DNA from: JBHJOF01 sp050330055
GTDB taxonomy: Bacteria; Pseudomonadota; Alphaproteobacteria; Kiloniellales; JAKSDN01
Direction of reading: 5' to 3'
NCBI GenBank assembly: GCA_050330055.1
Contig: JBHJOF010000034.1
Span: 1-15,579, forward strand
Length of the DNA: 15,579 nt
Shown here: positions 1-7,205 of the stretch, piece after piece
How positions within the stretch are numbered: the first letter of the stretch is position 1
Layout of the letters: every line of letters starts with the position of its first letter
The notes under the pieces: generated by a model
The model's database searches: none
The model's input: only the letters and a program-made list of their open reading frames with translations
What the model was told of the DNA's origin: nothing
Program-made: the position numbers and the translations under genes

Positions 1-648
1 GAGCCGCTCGTCGCGGAGCGCGCCGGCGCGGCCGCCGGCCGGCCGGCGCGTCCGGCTGCCGGGGTCACGGCCGCGCCAGCGCCCGATCGGTCGCCATCCG
101 AGGCTGGGGCCGCCGGCGCGGCCGAGCGGCTGGCGGCACCGCCGGCCGGCGCTGCGCCACAGGCCGATGCCTGGAGGGCCGATGCCCGGGAGATCGATGC
201 CGCTGCAGGCGATGCGGCGAATCAGCAGGGGGACATGGCGCAGGTCCTGATCACCCTGCTGCGCAGCGGCAATCGCAGCCGATTCGAGCAGCGCTTCGCC
301 AAGCTCTCCGGCCTGCGCTCGCCGCGTCTCGAGCGCGTGCTCTACGGCGCCGACGGCAAGGAGTTAGCGGTCGCCTGCCGGGCGCTCGGCATCGACAAGA
401 AGGCCTTTGCGGTGATCGTCTTTCTCTGTCGTCAGTGCGGTCCCCACGGCGCGCTGGGCGCAGCGGTCGACGATCCGCGCGCCGTCGCCCAGGTCATCGA
501 CTACTTCGATCAGATGGAGCCCGGGGCGGCGCAGGTCCGGCTGCGCCGCTGGCGGCGCAATCCCGACTACGTGGCGGCGATCGAAGACCTCGAAACGCAG
601 GCGGAGGCACGGGCCGCGGCTCGGGGGAAGCGCAGCGATGATCTCTAA
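1..648 (+). CDS. DUF2336 domain protein, 3' part (5' end outside window)
   Basis: The frame is open from base 1 to the TAA at 646-648, so the gene starts upstream of the window. The first ~75 visible residues are a low-complexity Ala/Pro/Gly linker. From about base 235 the sequence becomes a compact, charged helical domain (MAQVLITLLRSGNR, then LSGLRSPRLERVLYG, then KAFAVIVFLCRQ). I recognise this as the C-terminal part of DUF2336, an alphaproteobacterial family of helical-repeat proteins with no established biochemical role. The protein looks soluble, with no membrane segment. An internal ATG at 235 could start a 137-aa product, but the linker ahead of it is in frame and has coding-type composition, so a longer protein is more likely. 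The 3' end overlaps the histidine kinase by 11 bp, which suggests translational coupling and a shared pathway; that link is inferred from position only. Confidence 0.8.
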   Translation, partial: EPLVAERAGAAAGRPARPAAGVTAAPAPDRSPSEAGAAGAAERLAAPPAGAAPQADAWRADAREIDAAAGDAANQQGDMAQVLITLLRSGNRSRFEQRFAKLSGLRSPRLERVLYGADGKELAVACRALGIDKKAFAVIVFLCRQCGPHGALGAAVDDPRAVAQVIDYFDQMEPGAAQVRLRRWRRNPDYVAAIEDLETQAEARAAARGKRSDDL

Positions 649-1810
649 CCCCCATCTCGCCAGCGTTCTCGATCTGCCGTCGCAGCACGGCGAGCGAGCG
701 ACGGAGCCGCGCAATGGCGTGATGCCGCCGGCAGCGGTTTGGACCTGGGAGACCGACGCCGAGCTGCGCATCGAGCAGCTCTCAGGCGCGGTGCGCCAGG
801 GACTAGGCTACAAGCCGGACGAGCTGATCGGTGCGCGGCTCGATTCGCTGACGGCGACCGGCAGCGACGGCGCGCGGCTCGGCGAGCTGCTGAACGGCCG
901 CGCGCCCTTTCGCGACCTCGACCTGCTGCTGGCCCAGCGCGACGGCTCTCCGGGGCTGTTCCGGCTCAGCGGTAGCCCGCAGTTCTGCCCGAAAACCGGC
1001 GAGTTCGTCGGCTTCGAAGGCGAAGGCTGCAATCTGACCGATTCGGCGGCGCGCGAGGCGGCACTGCGGCGGCTGGTGGAATCGACCGAAGCGGCGAACC
1101 GCAGCAAGCGCGACTTCATCGCCAACATGAGCCACGACCTTCGTACGCCGCTCAACGCCATCATCGGCTTCAGCGAGATCATGGCGCAACAGGCCTTCGG
1201 ACCGCTCGGCGACGAGCGCTACAAGGACTATGCGCAGATGACGTTGGACTCGGCCAACCGCCTGCTCCGCCTGATCAGCAACCTGCTGGACGTGGCGAAT
1301 CTGGAGGCCGGCAAGCTGGAGCTGGAGGAGTGCGAGATCGATCCTGCCGCGCTGCTGCGCGGCGTGCTGCAAGCCGCACATGAGAGCGACGACGGCGAGA
1401 CGCCGATCCTGACCTGTGAGTGCCCGACGGACCTGCCGCTGCTCTATGGCGACGGCGACAAGCTGCGGCAGGCCCTGGGCAACCTGCTGTCTAACGCGAT
1501 CAAGTTCACGCCGCCCGGCGGCCGGGTCCAGCTCTCGGCGCGGCGCGAGGCAAACGGCGGACTCAGCTTCGCAGTCGAAGACAGCGGCGTCGGCATCGCG
1601 CCGGACGACGTCGCCACCGCGCTCGCTCCCTTCGGCCAGGTCAAGCCCGACGGCAATCCCTGCGTCGAAGGCAGCGGCCTCGGTCTGACGCTGGCCAAAT
1701 CCCTGGTCGAGCTGCACGGCGGCAGGCTGACGCTCGACAGCGAGCCCGGCCGCGGCACCGTGGTAACCCTCTGTCTGCCGGCCTGGCGCTGTCTGCCGCA
1801 GTCCAGCTGA
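638..1810 (+). CDS. Soluble PAS-domain sensor histidine kinase
   Basis: This 390-aa kinase has no signal peptide or membrane helix, so it should be cytosolic. Residues ~32-135 form a PAS-like sensor domain (WTWETDAELRIEQLSG, then LGYKPDELIGARL). The HisKA dimerisation helix follows, with phospho-acceptor His166 in FIANMSHDLRTPLNAIIGFS. The HATPase domain shows the N box (GNLLSNAIKFTPPGG, Asn282/Asn286), the G1 box (EDSGVGI, Asp315) and the G2 box (GSGLGLTLAK, 345-354). All catalytic motifs are intact. The H box is of the PleC/DivJ type common in Alphaproteobacteria. No receiver domain is fused and no response regulator lies nearby, so its partner is unknown. The start at 638 has a purine-rich ribosome site (GGGGGAAG) at 623-630 and overlaps the end of the DUF2336 gene. 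The PAS ligand cannot be predicted. Confidence 0.93.
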   Translation: MISNPHLASVLDLPSQHGERATEPRNGVMPPAAVWTWETDAELRIEQLSGAVRQGLGYKPDELIGARLDSLTATGSDGARLGELLNGRAPFRDLDLLLAQRDGSPGLFRLSGSPQFCPKTGEFVGFEGEGCNLTDSAAREAALRRLVESTEAANRSKRDFIANMSHDLRTPLNAIIGFSEIMAQQAFGPLGDERYKDYAQMTLDSANRLLRLISNLLDVANLEAGKLELEECEIDPAALLRGVLQAAHESDDGETPILTCECPTDLPLLYGDGDKLRQALGNLLSNAIKFTPPGGRVQLSARREANGGLSFAVEDSGVGIAPDDVATALAPFGQVKPDGNPCVEGSGLGLTLAKSLVELHGGRLTLDSEPGRGTVVTLCLPAWRCLPQSS

Positions 1811-1921
1811 CTGGCCACGACTGTCCAGCTAATACGCCGGCGATCATTCGTAGAGTCTTGTTGCATCTGGCGGTGCGGCCATTAAAGCACGACAGAGTGT
1901 TGCTTTGCCGTTGCGCTCTTT

Positions 1922-2044
1922 GGGCGCTTCGCGCCAGCCCCCCTCCGGCGCTTCGCGCCGCCTCCCCCTCAAGGGGGGAGGCGAACTAAGGCGCAGCGCC
2001 GATTCAACTTTCCCCCCTCGAGGGGGAGGGTTAGGGAGGGGGGC
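1922..2044. repeat. GC-rich interspersed palindromic repeat between convergent genes
   Basis: This stretch is built from inverted and direct repeats. GGCGCTTCGCGCC occurs twice (1923-1935 and 1947-1959). A 9-bp perfect stem with a 5-nt loop spans 1960-1982 (GCCTCCCCC pairing with GGGGGAGGC). CCCCCTCGAGGGGG at 2013-2026 is a perfect 14-bp palindrome. A G-rich tail follows to 2044. Elements of this style (C-rich/G-rich palindromes in gaps between genes) are common multicopy repeats in GC-rich proteobacterial genomes. The copy number here cannot be seen. It lies between the ends of two convergent genes and may also act as a bidirectional transcript terminator, although no T tract follows the hairpins. 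Confidence 0.65.
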
Positions 2045-2099
2045 GTCAACAAAACGGACAATGCAATAGGCAGTCTCGTTCCTACCCGAATAGCGGCGC

Positions 2100-2354
2100 T
2101 CAGCGGCCTATCGGGGTGTGGCCTCGGGCCCGCGGGGCGCGCTCGTACATCACCAGATCCCAGCGCGCGGCCGCCGGGTCATGGCGCAGGATGTAGGTGG
2201 CGCCGCCCGCGCAGAGCAGCTTGAAGTAGCGGTGGTCAGGCGCGAGCCAGCGATCCAGCACCTCGGTGACCTCGATCCGCTTGCCGTCAATTGACAGGCT
2301 GCGCGGCGTCTCCTCGCCGCGATGTCCGGCGTAGCATTCGACCTCAAGCTGCAT
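2100..2354 (-). CDS. Small conserved protein of unknown function (84 aa)
   Basis: This small soluble protein shows the pattern VECYAGHRGEETPRSL, IEVTEVLDRWLAPDHRYFK and YILRHD, then a tryptophan. I recognise it as a widespread short conserved family of bacteria, usually annotated hypothetical, that looks like a single small beta-rich domain. I know of no assigned function. Its ATG (2352-2354) overlaps the end of the upstream monooxygenase gene by 11 bp, so it is the last gene of a three-gene minus-strand operon and is probably translationally coupled. The last ~13 residues (RAPRARGHTPIGR) are basic and likely variable. It could be an accessory protein of the monooxygenase, or an unrelated passenger. 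Confidence 0.82.
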   Translation of the reverse strand: MQLEVECYAGHRGEETPRSLSIDGKRIEVTEVLDRWLAPDHRYFKLLCAGGATYILRHDPAAARWDLVMYERAPRARGHTPIGR

Positions 2355-3606
2355 GGCGTCCTCGCGAGCTCGTGCCGGGCTGCAGGATGCGCGGTGCCGC
2401 CACGTGCTCGGGCCGCACGCCCAGACCGATCAGTCTGGCCGGCAGCCGCCGCAACGGCGGAACGCGCGCCAACAGACGCAGGGCCAGAGGCAGCGACAGG
2501 CGGCCGCCTCTGGCAAGCACGCGGCCGATGACCCGCTCCTGCACGGCAAGCTGCAGGGCCTGGATGACGCGGGTCGGCAACATGCGCCGCCGCTGCACGC
2601 CGGCGAGCTGTGCCTGCGTCGGCCGGCCAGCGCGCAACGGTTCGGCCAGCAGGTTGGCCGCCGCGACCGCGTCCTGGATCGCCAGGTTGATGCCGACGCC
2701 GCCGACCGGCGACATGGCGTGCGCCGCGTCGCCGATGCACAGCAGCCCGGAGCGGTGCCACTGCCGCAGACGGTCGACGCGGACACTCAGCATGCTGACG
2801 TCATCCCAGTCGCGCAGCTCGCCGGCGCGCGCGCCATCGAACGGCAGCAGGGCGGCGACCTCTTCGCGAAAGCCGGGCAGGCCGGCGGCGCGCAGCTCGT
2901 CGTAGGTTCCCTTGGGGATGACATAGCCGCATTGCCAATAGTCGCCGCGGAAGATCAGCACGAAGATACGGCCGGCCTCGAAGCGGGCCAGCGGTTGTCC
3001 GGGATCGTCGGGCTGGCACGACAGGCGGAACCACAGCACGTCCATCGGCGCACTCAGGTCGTCGACCGGCAGGTCTGCCTGCCGGCGCAGCGTCGAGTGG
3101 CGGCCGTCGGCGGCTACCACCAGATCGGCGCGCAGCTCGACTGGCCCTTCGGGCGTGCCGGCGCGCAAGCCGGCGACGCGGCCCTGCTCTTCGATCAGCT
3201 CCTTGGCCTCGGCCTGCATGAGCAGAGTAAATCCCGGGTAGAGCTGCGCCTCCTCGGCCAGGAAGTTGAGGAAGTCCCACTGCGGCATGAAGGCGATGAA
3301 CTTGCAGCGGGTCGGCAGGTGGCTGAAGTCGGCAACCGGAACCTGCGTGTCGCCGACCTGGGCGGTCAGGCTGTAGGCCTCCTGATGCGGCAGCGCCAGG
3401 AAGGACTCCAGCAAGCCCAGCTCGTGCATCAGCTCCAGCGTCGAGGGATGGATGGTGTCGCCGCGGAAGTCGCGCAGGAAGTCGGCGTGCTTCTCGAGCA
3501 CGGCGACGGTGACGCCGGCGCGCGCCAGCAGCAGGCCCAGCATCATGCCGGCCGGCCCGCCGCCGGCGATGCAGCATTGCACTCTCTCTGGCGATCTTGG
3601 ACTCAT
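2344..3606 (-). CDS. FAD-dependent monooxygenase/oxidoreductase, aromatic-hydroxylase (PHBH-fold) type
   Basis: This 420-aa class A flavoprotein has the three signatures of the p-hydroxybenzoate hydroxylase fold. They are an N-terminal Rossmann GxGxxG motif (CCIAGGGPAGMMLG, 11-24) with Glu38 at the end of strand 2, the DG motif (AADGRHSTLR, Asp167-Gly168), and the GD motif (CIGDAAHAMSPVGGVGIN, 290-307) that binds the FAD ribityl and phosphate. The segment RDFRGDTIHPSTLELMHELG (45-64) is typical of a common proteobacterial subgroup with no known substrate. By family, such enzymes use NAD(P)H and O2 to hydroxylate an aromatic or conjugated ring. The basic C-terminal tail after ~380 is probably variable. 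The start codon overlaps the stop of the upstream membrane-protein gene as ATGA (3603-3606), so the two are co-translated. The substrate is unknown. Confidence 0.92.
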   Translation of the reverse strand: MSPRSPERVQCCIAGGGPAGMMLGLLLARAGVTVAVLEKHADFLRDFRGDTIHPSTLELMHELGLLESFLALPHQEAYSLTAQVGDTQVPVADFSHLPTRCKFIAFMPQWDFLNFLAEEAQLYPGFTLLMQAEAKELIEEQGRVAGLRAGTPEGPVELRADLVVAADGRHSTLRRQADLPVDDLSAPMDVLWFRLSCQPDDPGQPLARFEAGRIFVLIFRGDYWQCGYVIPKGTYDELRAAGLPGFREEVAALLPFDGARAGELRDWDDVSMLSVRVDRLRQWHRSGLLCIGDAAHAMSPVGGVGINLAIQDAVAAANLLAEPLRAGRPTQAQLAGVQRRRMLPTRVIQALQLAVQERVIGRVLARGGRLSLPLALRLLARVPPLRRLPARLIGLGVRPEHVAAPRILQPGTSSRGRHAA

Positions 3607-4223
3607 CGTGCAGCATAGCCCGCGTGGGCTTCACTCGCGGCCGGCGCGGGATGGCGCTCGATCAGCGCAGCGCGCACCAGAGCCGTCATGGCGAGCGCGG
3701 CCAGGACGGCGCGCGCCGCGTGACCGTACTCCCAGCGCAGGCGATAGGCGGCCCAGTCGACCGGTATGGTCTCGGGCGTCCAACCGGCGAAAGCCGTGTT
3801 CACCGGCTGGACGACGACAAAGAACAGCGCGAGTGTGAGCGTGAGGCAGAGCGCCGCCGAAAGCGTCAGGCCGAACGCCGTCCCTCGCCCGCGCAGCAGA
3901 TAGGCGAGCAGCCAGGCGAAGACGACGGCGCCGGCCTCGAAGGGTCCGATGAACGGCCCCCAGCCGCGATAGAGCGACTGCTGCACCTGCAGCCACAGGG
4001 GGCCCGACATGGCCAGCTTGTTGGGCAGCTCGATGAGATGCGCGCCCAGCGCCACGAGATCGACGATGAGGCACAGAAAGCCGGCGAAACGGACCGCCGG
4101 AATCAGCCTGAGCCGTCTTGCGGCCGCATCGGGTCTGGTAGAGGCCATGGCCTTCATATGGTCCGTGCGCAACCGGGACGAAGGGCCGCCTGCGATGTTT
4201 TTCTCGCCGGTCTCGAGCGCCAC
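3603..4223 (-). CDS. Four-helix membrane protein, DUF1772-like
   Basis: This is an integral membrane protein with four predicted helices near residues 45-65, 90-111, 115-139 and 168-187. Polar signatures between the helices are HLIELPNKL (62-70), QPVNTAFAGW (139-148) and RLRWEYGHAAR (161-171). The last (Arg-x-x-Trp-Glu-x-x-His) is characteristic of DUF1772 proteins, a family that includes anthrone-oxygenase-like members, so a small oxygenase or a quinone/aromatic-handling role is conceivable but unproven. It is the first gene of the operon and overlaps the FAD monooxygenase by 4 bp. The start is uncertain. The GTG at 4223 has GGAGG 13 nt upstream, which is long spacing. In-frame ATGs at 4157 and 4148 would give a shorter N-terminus that fits the family better. 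The first ~25 residues are hydrophilic and not needed for any helix. Confidence 0.85.
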   Translation of the reverse strand: MALETGEKNIAGGPSSRLRTDHMKAMASTRPDAAARRLRLIPAVRFAGFLCLIVDLVALGAHLIELPNKLAMSGPLWLQVQQSLYRGWGPFIGPFEAGAVVFAWLLAYLLRGRGTAFGLTLSAALCLTLTLALFFVVVQPVNTAFAGWTPETIPVDWAAYRLRWEYGHAARAVLAALAMTALVRAALIERHPAPAASEAHAGYAAR

Positions 4224-4371
4224 TCACGGTTTGCGGCCTCCGCACATCAGAGGCAGGAGAGGCTCGCGCCTGCCATGGCCGTGCCGGCCGAAGCGCGCCA
4301 CCTCGGCGGCCCGGTCACCGCCTGCCCGATCCGCGATCGGCCTACTGGCCGGGCAGCCATGTGCGGCGCGC

Positions 4372-4980
4372 TCAGCCGAGAACCTGGTAGTGGGCCTCGG
4401 TCGGCTGCCGCAGCGCCCCGTTGATCGGCAGGATGTCCTGCGGGCAGGCCGACATGGCAACGACGCAGTCCATCTCGGCTCGCAGCACCACGTAGTCGCG
4501 CGGCTTGCTGACCGGCTCGCCCCAGGCGGTATCGCCCTTGCCGTCGACCGGAATGTTCATCCAGAGATTGAGCGGGCTCGGGCATTCCGGCGGCCTCAGG
4601 CCGATCTGCCGCATGCCGGCGAAGAGGTTGTCGGTGCAGTTGTCGTGATACTCGGTGCAGTTCAGCAGGCCGTAGCGATAGTCGTCGCAGGCCGCCATCA
4701 GGGTGTCGTGGATGCCGGGCGAGGTATCCTCGGCGAAGAACAGGATCGGCCGCCGCCGGTTGCTGACCAGCGCGTCGCCGGCGCGCGGGTAGATGCGCTC
4801 GAGGCTCGCTCGCAGGTGCTCCATCGACAGGAACTCGCCCAAGTCCTCGGCGCTGAAGGCCCAGGTATCGACCACCTGCGCGCCGTGGGTATTGATGATC
4901 TTGATCGACTGCCCCTGGTTCAGCCGCACCGCCCGGCCGCGCCGCGCCGGAATGGTCTTGAGCTCTCCCGCCTGCGTCAT
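4372..4980 (-). CDS. DUF1989 family protein (urea carboxylase-associated type)
   Basis: This 202-aa cytosolic protein has the full DUF1989 pattern: NTHGAQVVDTWAF (30-42), SMEHLRASL with His55, LFFAEDTSPGIHDTLMAACD (80-99), LLNCTEYHDNC (105-115) then NLFAGM, CPSPLNLWMNIPV (133-145), and a closing CVVAMSACPQDILPINGA (172-189). Conserved Cys, His and Asp residues suggest a metal or cysteine active site. The family includes urea-carboxylase-associated proteins and the CgdA/CgdB subunits of carboxyguanidine deiminase, so hydrolysis of a small C-N compound is a reasonable general role. Here it is a single copy with no biotin carboxylase beside it, so the guanidine pathway itself is not supported. 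It faces a divergent amidohydrolase across a 175-bp gap. The ATG at 4980 has a GGGAG-type ribosome site about 9 nt upstream. Confidence 0.9.
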   Translation of the reverse strand: MTQAGELKTIPARRGRAVRLNQGQSIKIINTHGAQVVDTWAFSAEDLGEFLSMEHLRASLERIYPRAGDALVSNRRRPILFFAEDTSPGIHDTLMAACDDYRYGLLNCTEYHDNCTDNLFAGMRQIGLRPPECPSPLNLWMNIPVDGKGDTAWGEPVSKPRDYVVLRAEMDCVVAMSACPQDILPINGALRQPTEAHYQVLG

Positions 4981-5155
4981 CTTGCCTGCTCCCGCATTTT
5001 TCGATTGCCGCTGTCGGACGGATCGTAGCGCCTGGCGGCCCGCGCCGTCACCGGGAACCTGGTTCGCCTGGGCTGACAGGAAGCGCCGGCTCGGCTAGTC
5101 AAAGGAGAATTGCCAGACAAGCCCGCCAGCCGGGCCGGCCAGGGGAGGGAACGAG
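4981..5155. promoter_or_regulatory. Divergent promoter region with AATTGCC half-sites
   Basis: This 175-bp gap must hold promoters for both the DUF1989 gene (minus) and the amidohydrolase (plus). AATTGCC at 5108-5114 is identical to one arm of the palindrome in front of the lrp-type gene (7070-7084). The sequence after it keeps 4 of 7 bases of the second arm. A weaker ATTGCC lies at 5004-5009. These could be sites for the neighbouring Lrp-family regulator. Seven-base matches can arise by chance, so this is a hypothesis. The amidohydrolase ribosome site (GGGGAGGG, 5142-5149) is at the right edge. Confidence 0.35.
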
Positions 5156-6604
5156 ATGAGCGAGCCGGGCGTCACCGTAATCCGCGGCGCCGAATGGGTC
5201 GTCGCCTGGGACGCGGCGCAGGACAGCCACGTTTATCTGCGCGACGTAGACGTCGCCTTTGCCGAGGGCCGCTTCGTGCACGTCGGGCCCGGCTACGCCG
5301 GCGACGCGGCGGCGACCCTCGAAGGGCGCGGACGCATGGTCATGCCCGGCCTGATCGACATCCACTCGCATCCCGCCTCGGAGCCGGGCAACAAGGGCCT
5401 GCTGGAGGAGCTCGGCAGCCCGCGGCTCGGCCAGAGCTCGCTCTACGAGTTCATGCCGGTGTTTCGCCTGCCGCCGGAGGCGGCGCCGGCTGCGACCCGG
5501 GTTGCGGTGGCCGAGATGCTGAAGAGCGGCGTCACCACCATGGTGGATCTCTCCGGCGCGCGCGACGGCTGGGCCGAGCTGCTAGCCGAGACCGGCATCC
5601 GCGCGGTGCTCTGCCCGATGTACCGCTCGGCGAGCTGGCGCACGACGAACGGCCATTCGGTCGAGTATCAGTGGGACGAGGCGGCCGGCGAGCGCGCCTT
5701 CGCGGCGGCGCTCGATACGGTCGATCGGGCGCGCCGGCATCCGAGCGGCCGGGTCGACGGCATGCTGGGTCCGGCGCAGCTCGATACCTGCAGCGCGGGC
5801 CTGCTGCGCGACAGCCTGGCCGAGGCCAGGCGGCGCGGCATGAAGCTGCAGATCCACGCCGCGCAGAGCCTGGTCGAGTTCGAGCAGATCGTGCGCCGGC
5901 ACGGCCGCACCCCGATCGAACATCTCGACGACCTGGGGCTGCTCGGTCCCGACACCATCCTGGGCCACGCCATCTTCCTGAACGACCATCCCATGCTGCA
6001 CTGGCCGGAAGCCGACGACTTCGCCCGCCTGCGCGCCTCCGGCGCCGCGGTGGCTCACTGCCCGACCGTGTTCTGCCGGCGCGGCATCGCGCTCAACACG
6101 CTGCATCGCTATGCGGCGGCCGGCATCACGCTCGGGCTCGGCACCGACACTTTCCCGCACAATTTGATCGAGGAGATGCGCCACGCCTGTCTCTTCGCCA
6201 GGGTCGCGGCACGCGCCTTCACCGCCGGCTCGACCGCCGAGGCCTTCTCGGCGGCGCCGGTCGGCGGCGCCCGGGCGCTCGGGCGCGACGATCTCTGCCG
6301 CATCGCGCCCGGCACGCAGGCCGATTTCTCGCTGGTCGACCTGACCGACCCCTGGATGCGGCCGCTGCGCGACCCGCTGCGCAGCCTGGTCTACAGCGCC
6401 GCGGAGCGGCCGCTGCGCGACGTCTTCGTCGCCGGCGAACAAGCGGTGCGCGACGGCCGGCCCCTGCACATCGACCTGGATGCGGCGCTCGACGCCCTGC
6501 AAGGCTATCAGGCGCAGACCATCGCCGGCGTCCAGGAGCGCGACTGGGCCGGGCGCACCATCGACCAGATGTCGCCGACCGTCTTTCCGCTGCAGGCGCC
6601 CTAG
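5156..6604 (+). CDS. ATZ/TRZ-type metal-dependent amidohydrolase
   Basis: This 482-aa cytosolic amidohydrolase has a small N-terminal beta domain, then the TIM barrel with its metal site: HxH at 70-72 (GLIDIHSHPASE), His234 (LQIHAAQS), His271 (ILGHAIFLND) and Asp331 (LGLGTDTFPHN). The arrangement and the phrases IEHLDDLGLLGPDTILGH and AHCPTVFCRRGIALN place it in the ATZ/TRZ group, which removes amino or chloro groups from, or opens, nitrogen rings (guanine deaminase, atrazine/melamine hydrolases, adenosine-type deaminases). The substrate cannot be assigned. The barrel is followed by the usual C-terminal beta cap (APGTQADFSLVDL, 384-396). A good ribosome site (GGGGAGGG) 6 nt before the ATG fixes the start. 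It diverges from the DUF1989 gene and converges on the lrp-type gene with 13 bp between stops. Confidence 0.92.
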   Translation: MSEPGVTVIRGAEWVVAWDAAQDSHVYLRDVDVAFAEGRFVHVGPGYAGDAAATLEGRGRMVMPGLIDIHSHPASEPGNKGLLEELGSPRLGQSSLYEFMPVFRLPPEAAPAATRVAVAEMLKSGVTTMVDLSGARDGWAELLAETGIRAVLCPMYRSASWRTTNGHSVEYQWDEAAGERAFAAALDTVDRARRHPSGRVDGMLGPAQLDTCSAGLLRDSLAEARRRGMKLQIHAAQSLVEFEQIVRRHGRTPIEHLDDLGLLGPDTILGHAIFLNDHPMLHWPEADDFARLRASGAAVAHCPTVFCRRGIALNTLHRYAAAGITLGLGTDTFPHNLIEEMRHACLFARVAARAFTAGSTAEAFSAAPVGGARALGRDDLCRIAPGTQADFSLVDLTDPWMRPLRDPLRSLVYSAAERPLRDVFVAGEQAVRDGRPLHIDLDAALDALQGYQAQTIAGVQERDWAGRTIDQMSPTVFPLQAP

Positions 6605-6633
6605 CCGCGCAGGCGCCCTAACCGCGCAGGCGC
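6592..6633. repeat. 17-bp tandem repeat, 2.5 copies, across convergent stop codons
   Basis: The unit GCAGGCGCCCTAGCCGC (6592-6608) is repeated at 6609-6625 with one change (AGCC to AACC), and an 8-bp partial copy follows. Copy 1 supplies the plus-strand TAG of the amidohydrolase (6602-6604). The CTA in copy 2 (6618-6620) is the minus-strand TAG of the lrp-type gene. The repeat looks like a local slippage duplication that reset the end of one or both genes. Confidence 0.8.
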
Positions 6634-7049
6634 GAGGACAGGATGACCGCGGTGACGGTGGCGGTGACCCCGTCCATCTCGCGAACGCGCAGCAGCGCGT
6701 CCTCGAGTGCCGCCGTGGTCTCGACCGCCAGGAACAGGATCAGGTCGTAGTCGCCGCTCACCGAATGGATGGCCTCGACCTCCGGCATGGCGTCGAGCTT
6801 GCGCCGAACGGCGGCGCCGCGGCGCGGTTCGAACTTGATCATCACGTGCGCGCGGATCAGCCGCTCGGCGAAGCGCTCGCCGAGCCGGATGGTGTAACCG
6901 GCGATGACGCGGCGCTCTTCGAGCCGCGCAATGCGATCCTGCACCGTCGAGCGCGACACGCCGAGGCGGCGGGCGAGCGCCGTTGCCGACTGCCGGGCAT
7001 TCGACCGCAGCAGGTCGAGCAGGCGCTGATCGATCGCATCCAGTTGCAT
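6618..7049 (-). CDS. Lrp/AsnC family transcriptional regulator
   Basis: From the ATG at 7049 this gives a 143-aa protein, a normal length for the family. It opens with the Lrp-type N-terminus (MQLDAIDQRLLDLLRSNARQ), followed by a winged helix-turn-helix (ATALARRLGVSRSTVQDRIARL) and the RAM/AsnC ligand-binding domain (VEAIHSVSGDYDLILFLAVE). A longer in-frame version from a TTG at 7091 is possible. I rejected it because it adds a non-family N-terminus and would run across the 15-bp palindrome at 7070-7084, which is better read as an operator. Lrp/AsnC proteins are octameric or dimeric feast-famine regulators that sense amino acids or related metabolites. Its position between the amidohydrolase and the divergent aminotransferase suggests it controls both and itself. 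Confidence 0.9.
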   Translation of the reverse strand: MQLDAIDQRLLDLLRSNARQSATALARRLGVSRSTVQDRIARLEERRVIAGYTIRLGERFAERLIRAHVMIKFEPRRGAAVRRKLDAMPEVEAIHSVSGDYDLILFLAVETTAALEDALLRVREMDGVTATVTAVILSSRLRG

Positions 7050-7069
7050 TTCGCCGGCACGACTTGACA

Positions 7070-7084
7070 AATTGCCGGGCAATT
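7070..7084. promoter_or_regulatory. 15-bp palindrome, probable Lrp-family operator
   Basis: AATTGCC and GGCAATT form perfect 7-bp inverted arms around one central base. It sits 20 bp upstream of the lrp-type ATG (7049) and in front of the divergent aminotransferase gene. Length and symmetry match Lrp/AsnC operators, which are typically ~15 bp with AT-rich arms. A TTGACA at 7064-7069 abuts it on the plus strand and could be the -35 box of the aminotransferase promoter, with a weak TACCAA at 7086-7091 as -10. Bound protein would then cover that promoter. Confidence 0.6.
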
Positions 7085-7205
7085 CTACCAATTCCGGCGG
7101 AGTAAGTCTGCACTTCGGCGGAATCGTGGCGCAGACTCCGTCTCAGCTCTGCCCCGCGGACCGCGCCCGGCCGCGAGGGCGTGACCTTGCACCAGGATTG
7201 GAACC

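Noticed and set aside
2353..3618. 421-codon plus-strand frame opposite the FAD monooxygenase
   Set aside because: Shadow of a gene that shows all FAD motifs on the other strand.
4322..4356. Possible terminator after the DUF1989 gene (CTGCCCG and CGGGCAG arms)
   Set aside because: The arms enclose other short repeats and no T run follows on the minus strand. This is too weak to call.
5110..6621. 503-codon plus-strand frame overlapping the amidohydrolase, preceded by AAAGGAG
   Set aside because: The true gene in the other frame has all metal ligands and its own ribosome site. The AAAGGAG is only 2 nt from the TTG, and the product is Arg-rich low complexity.
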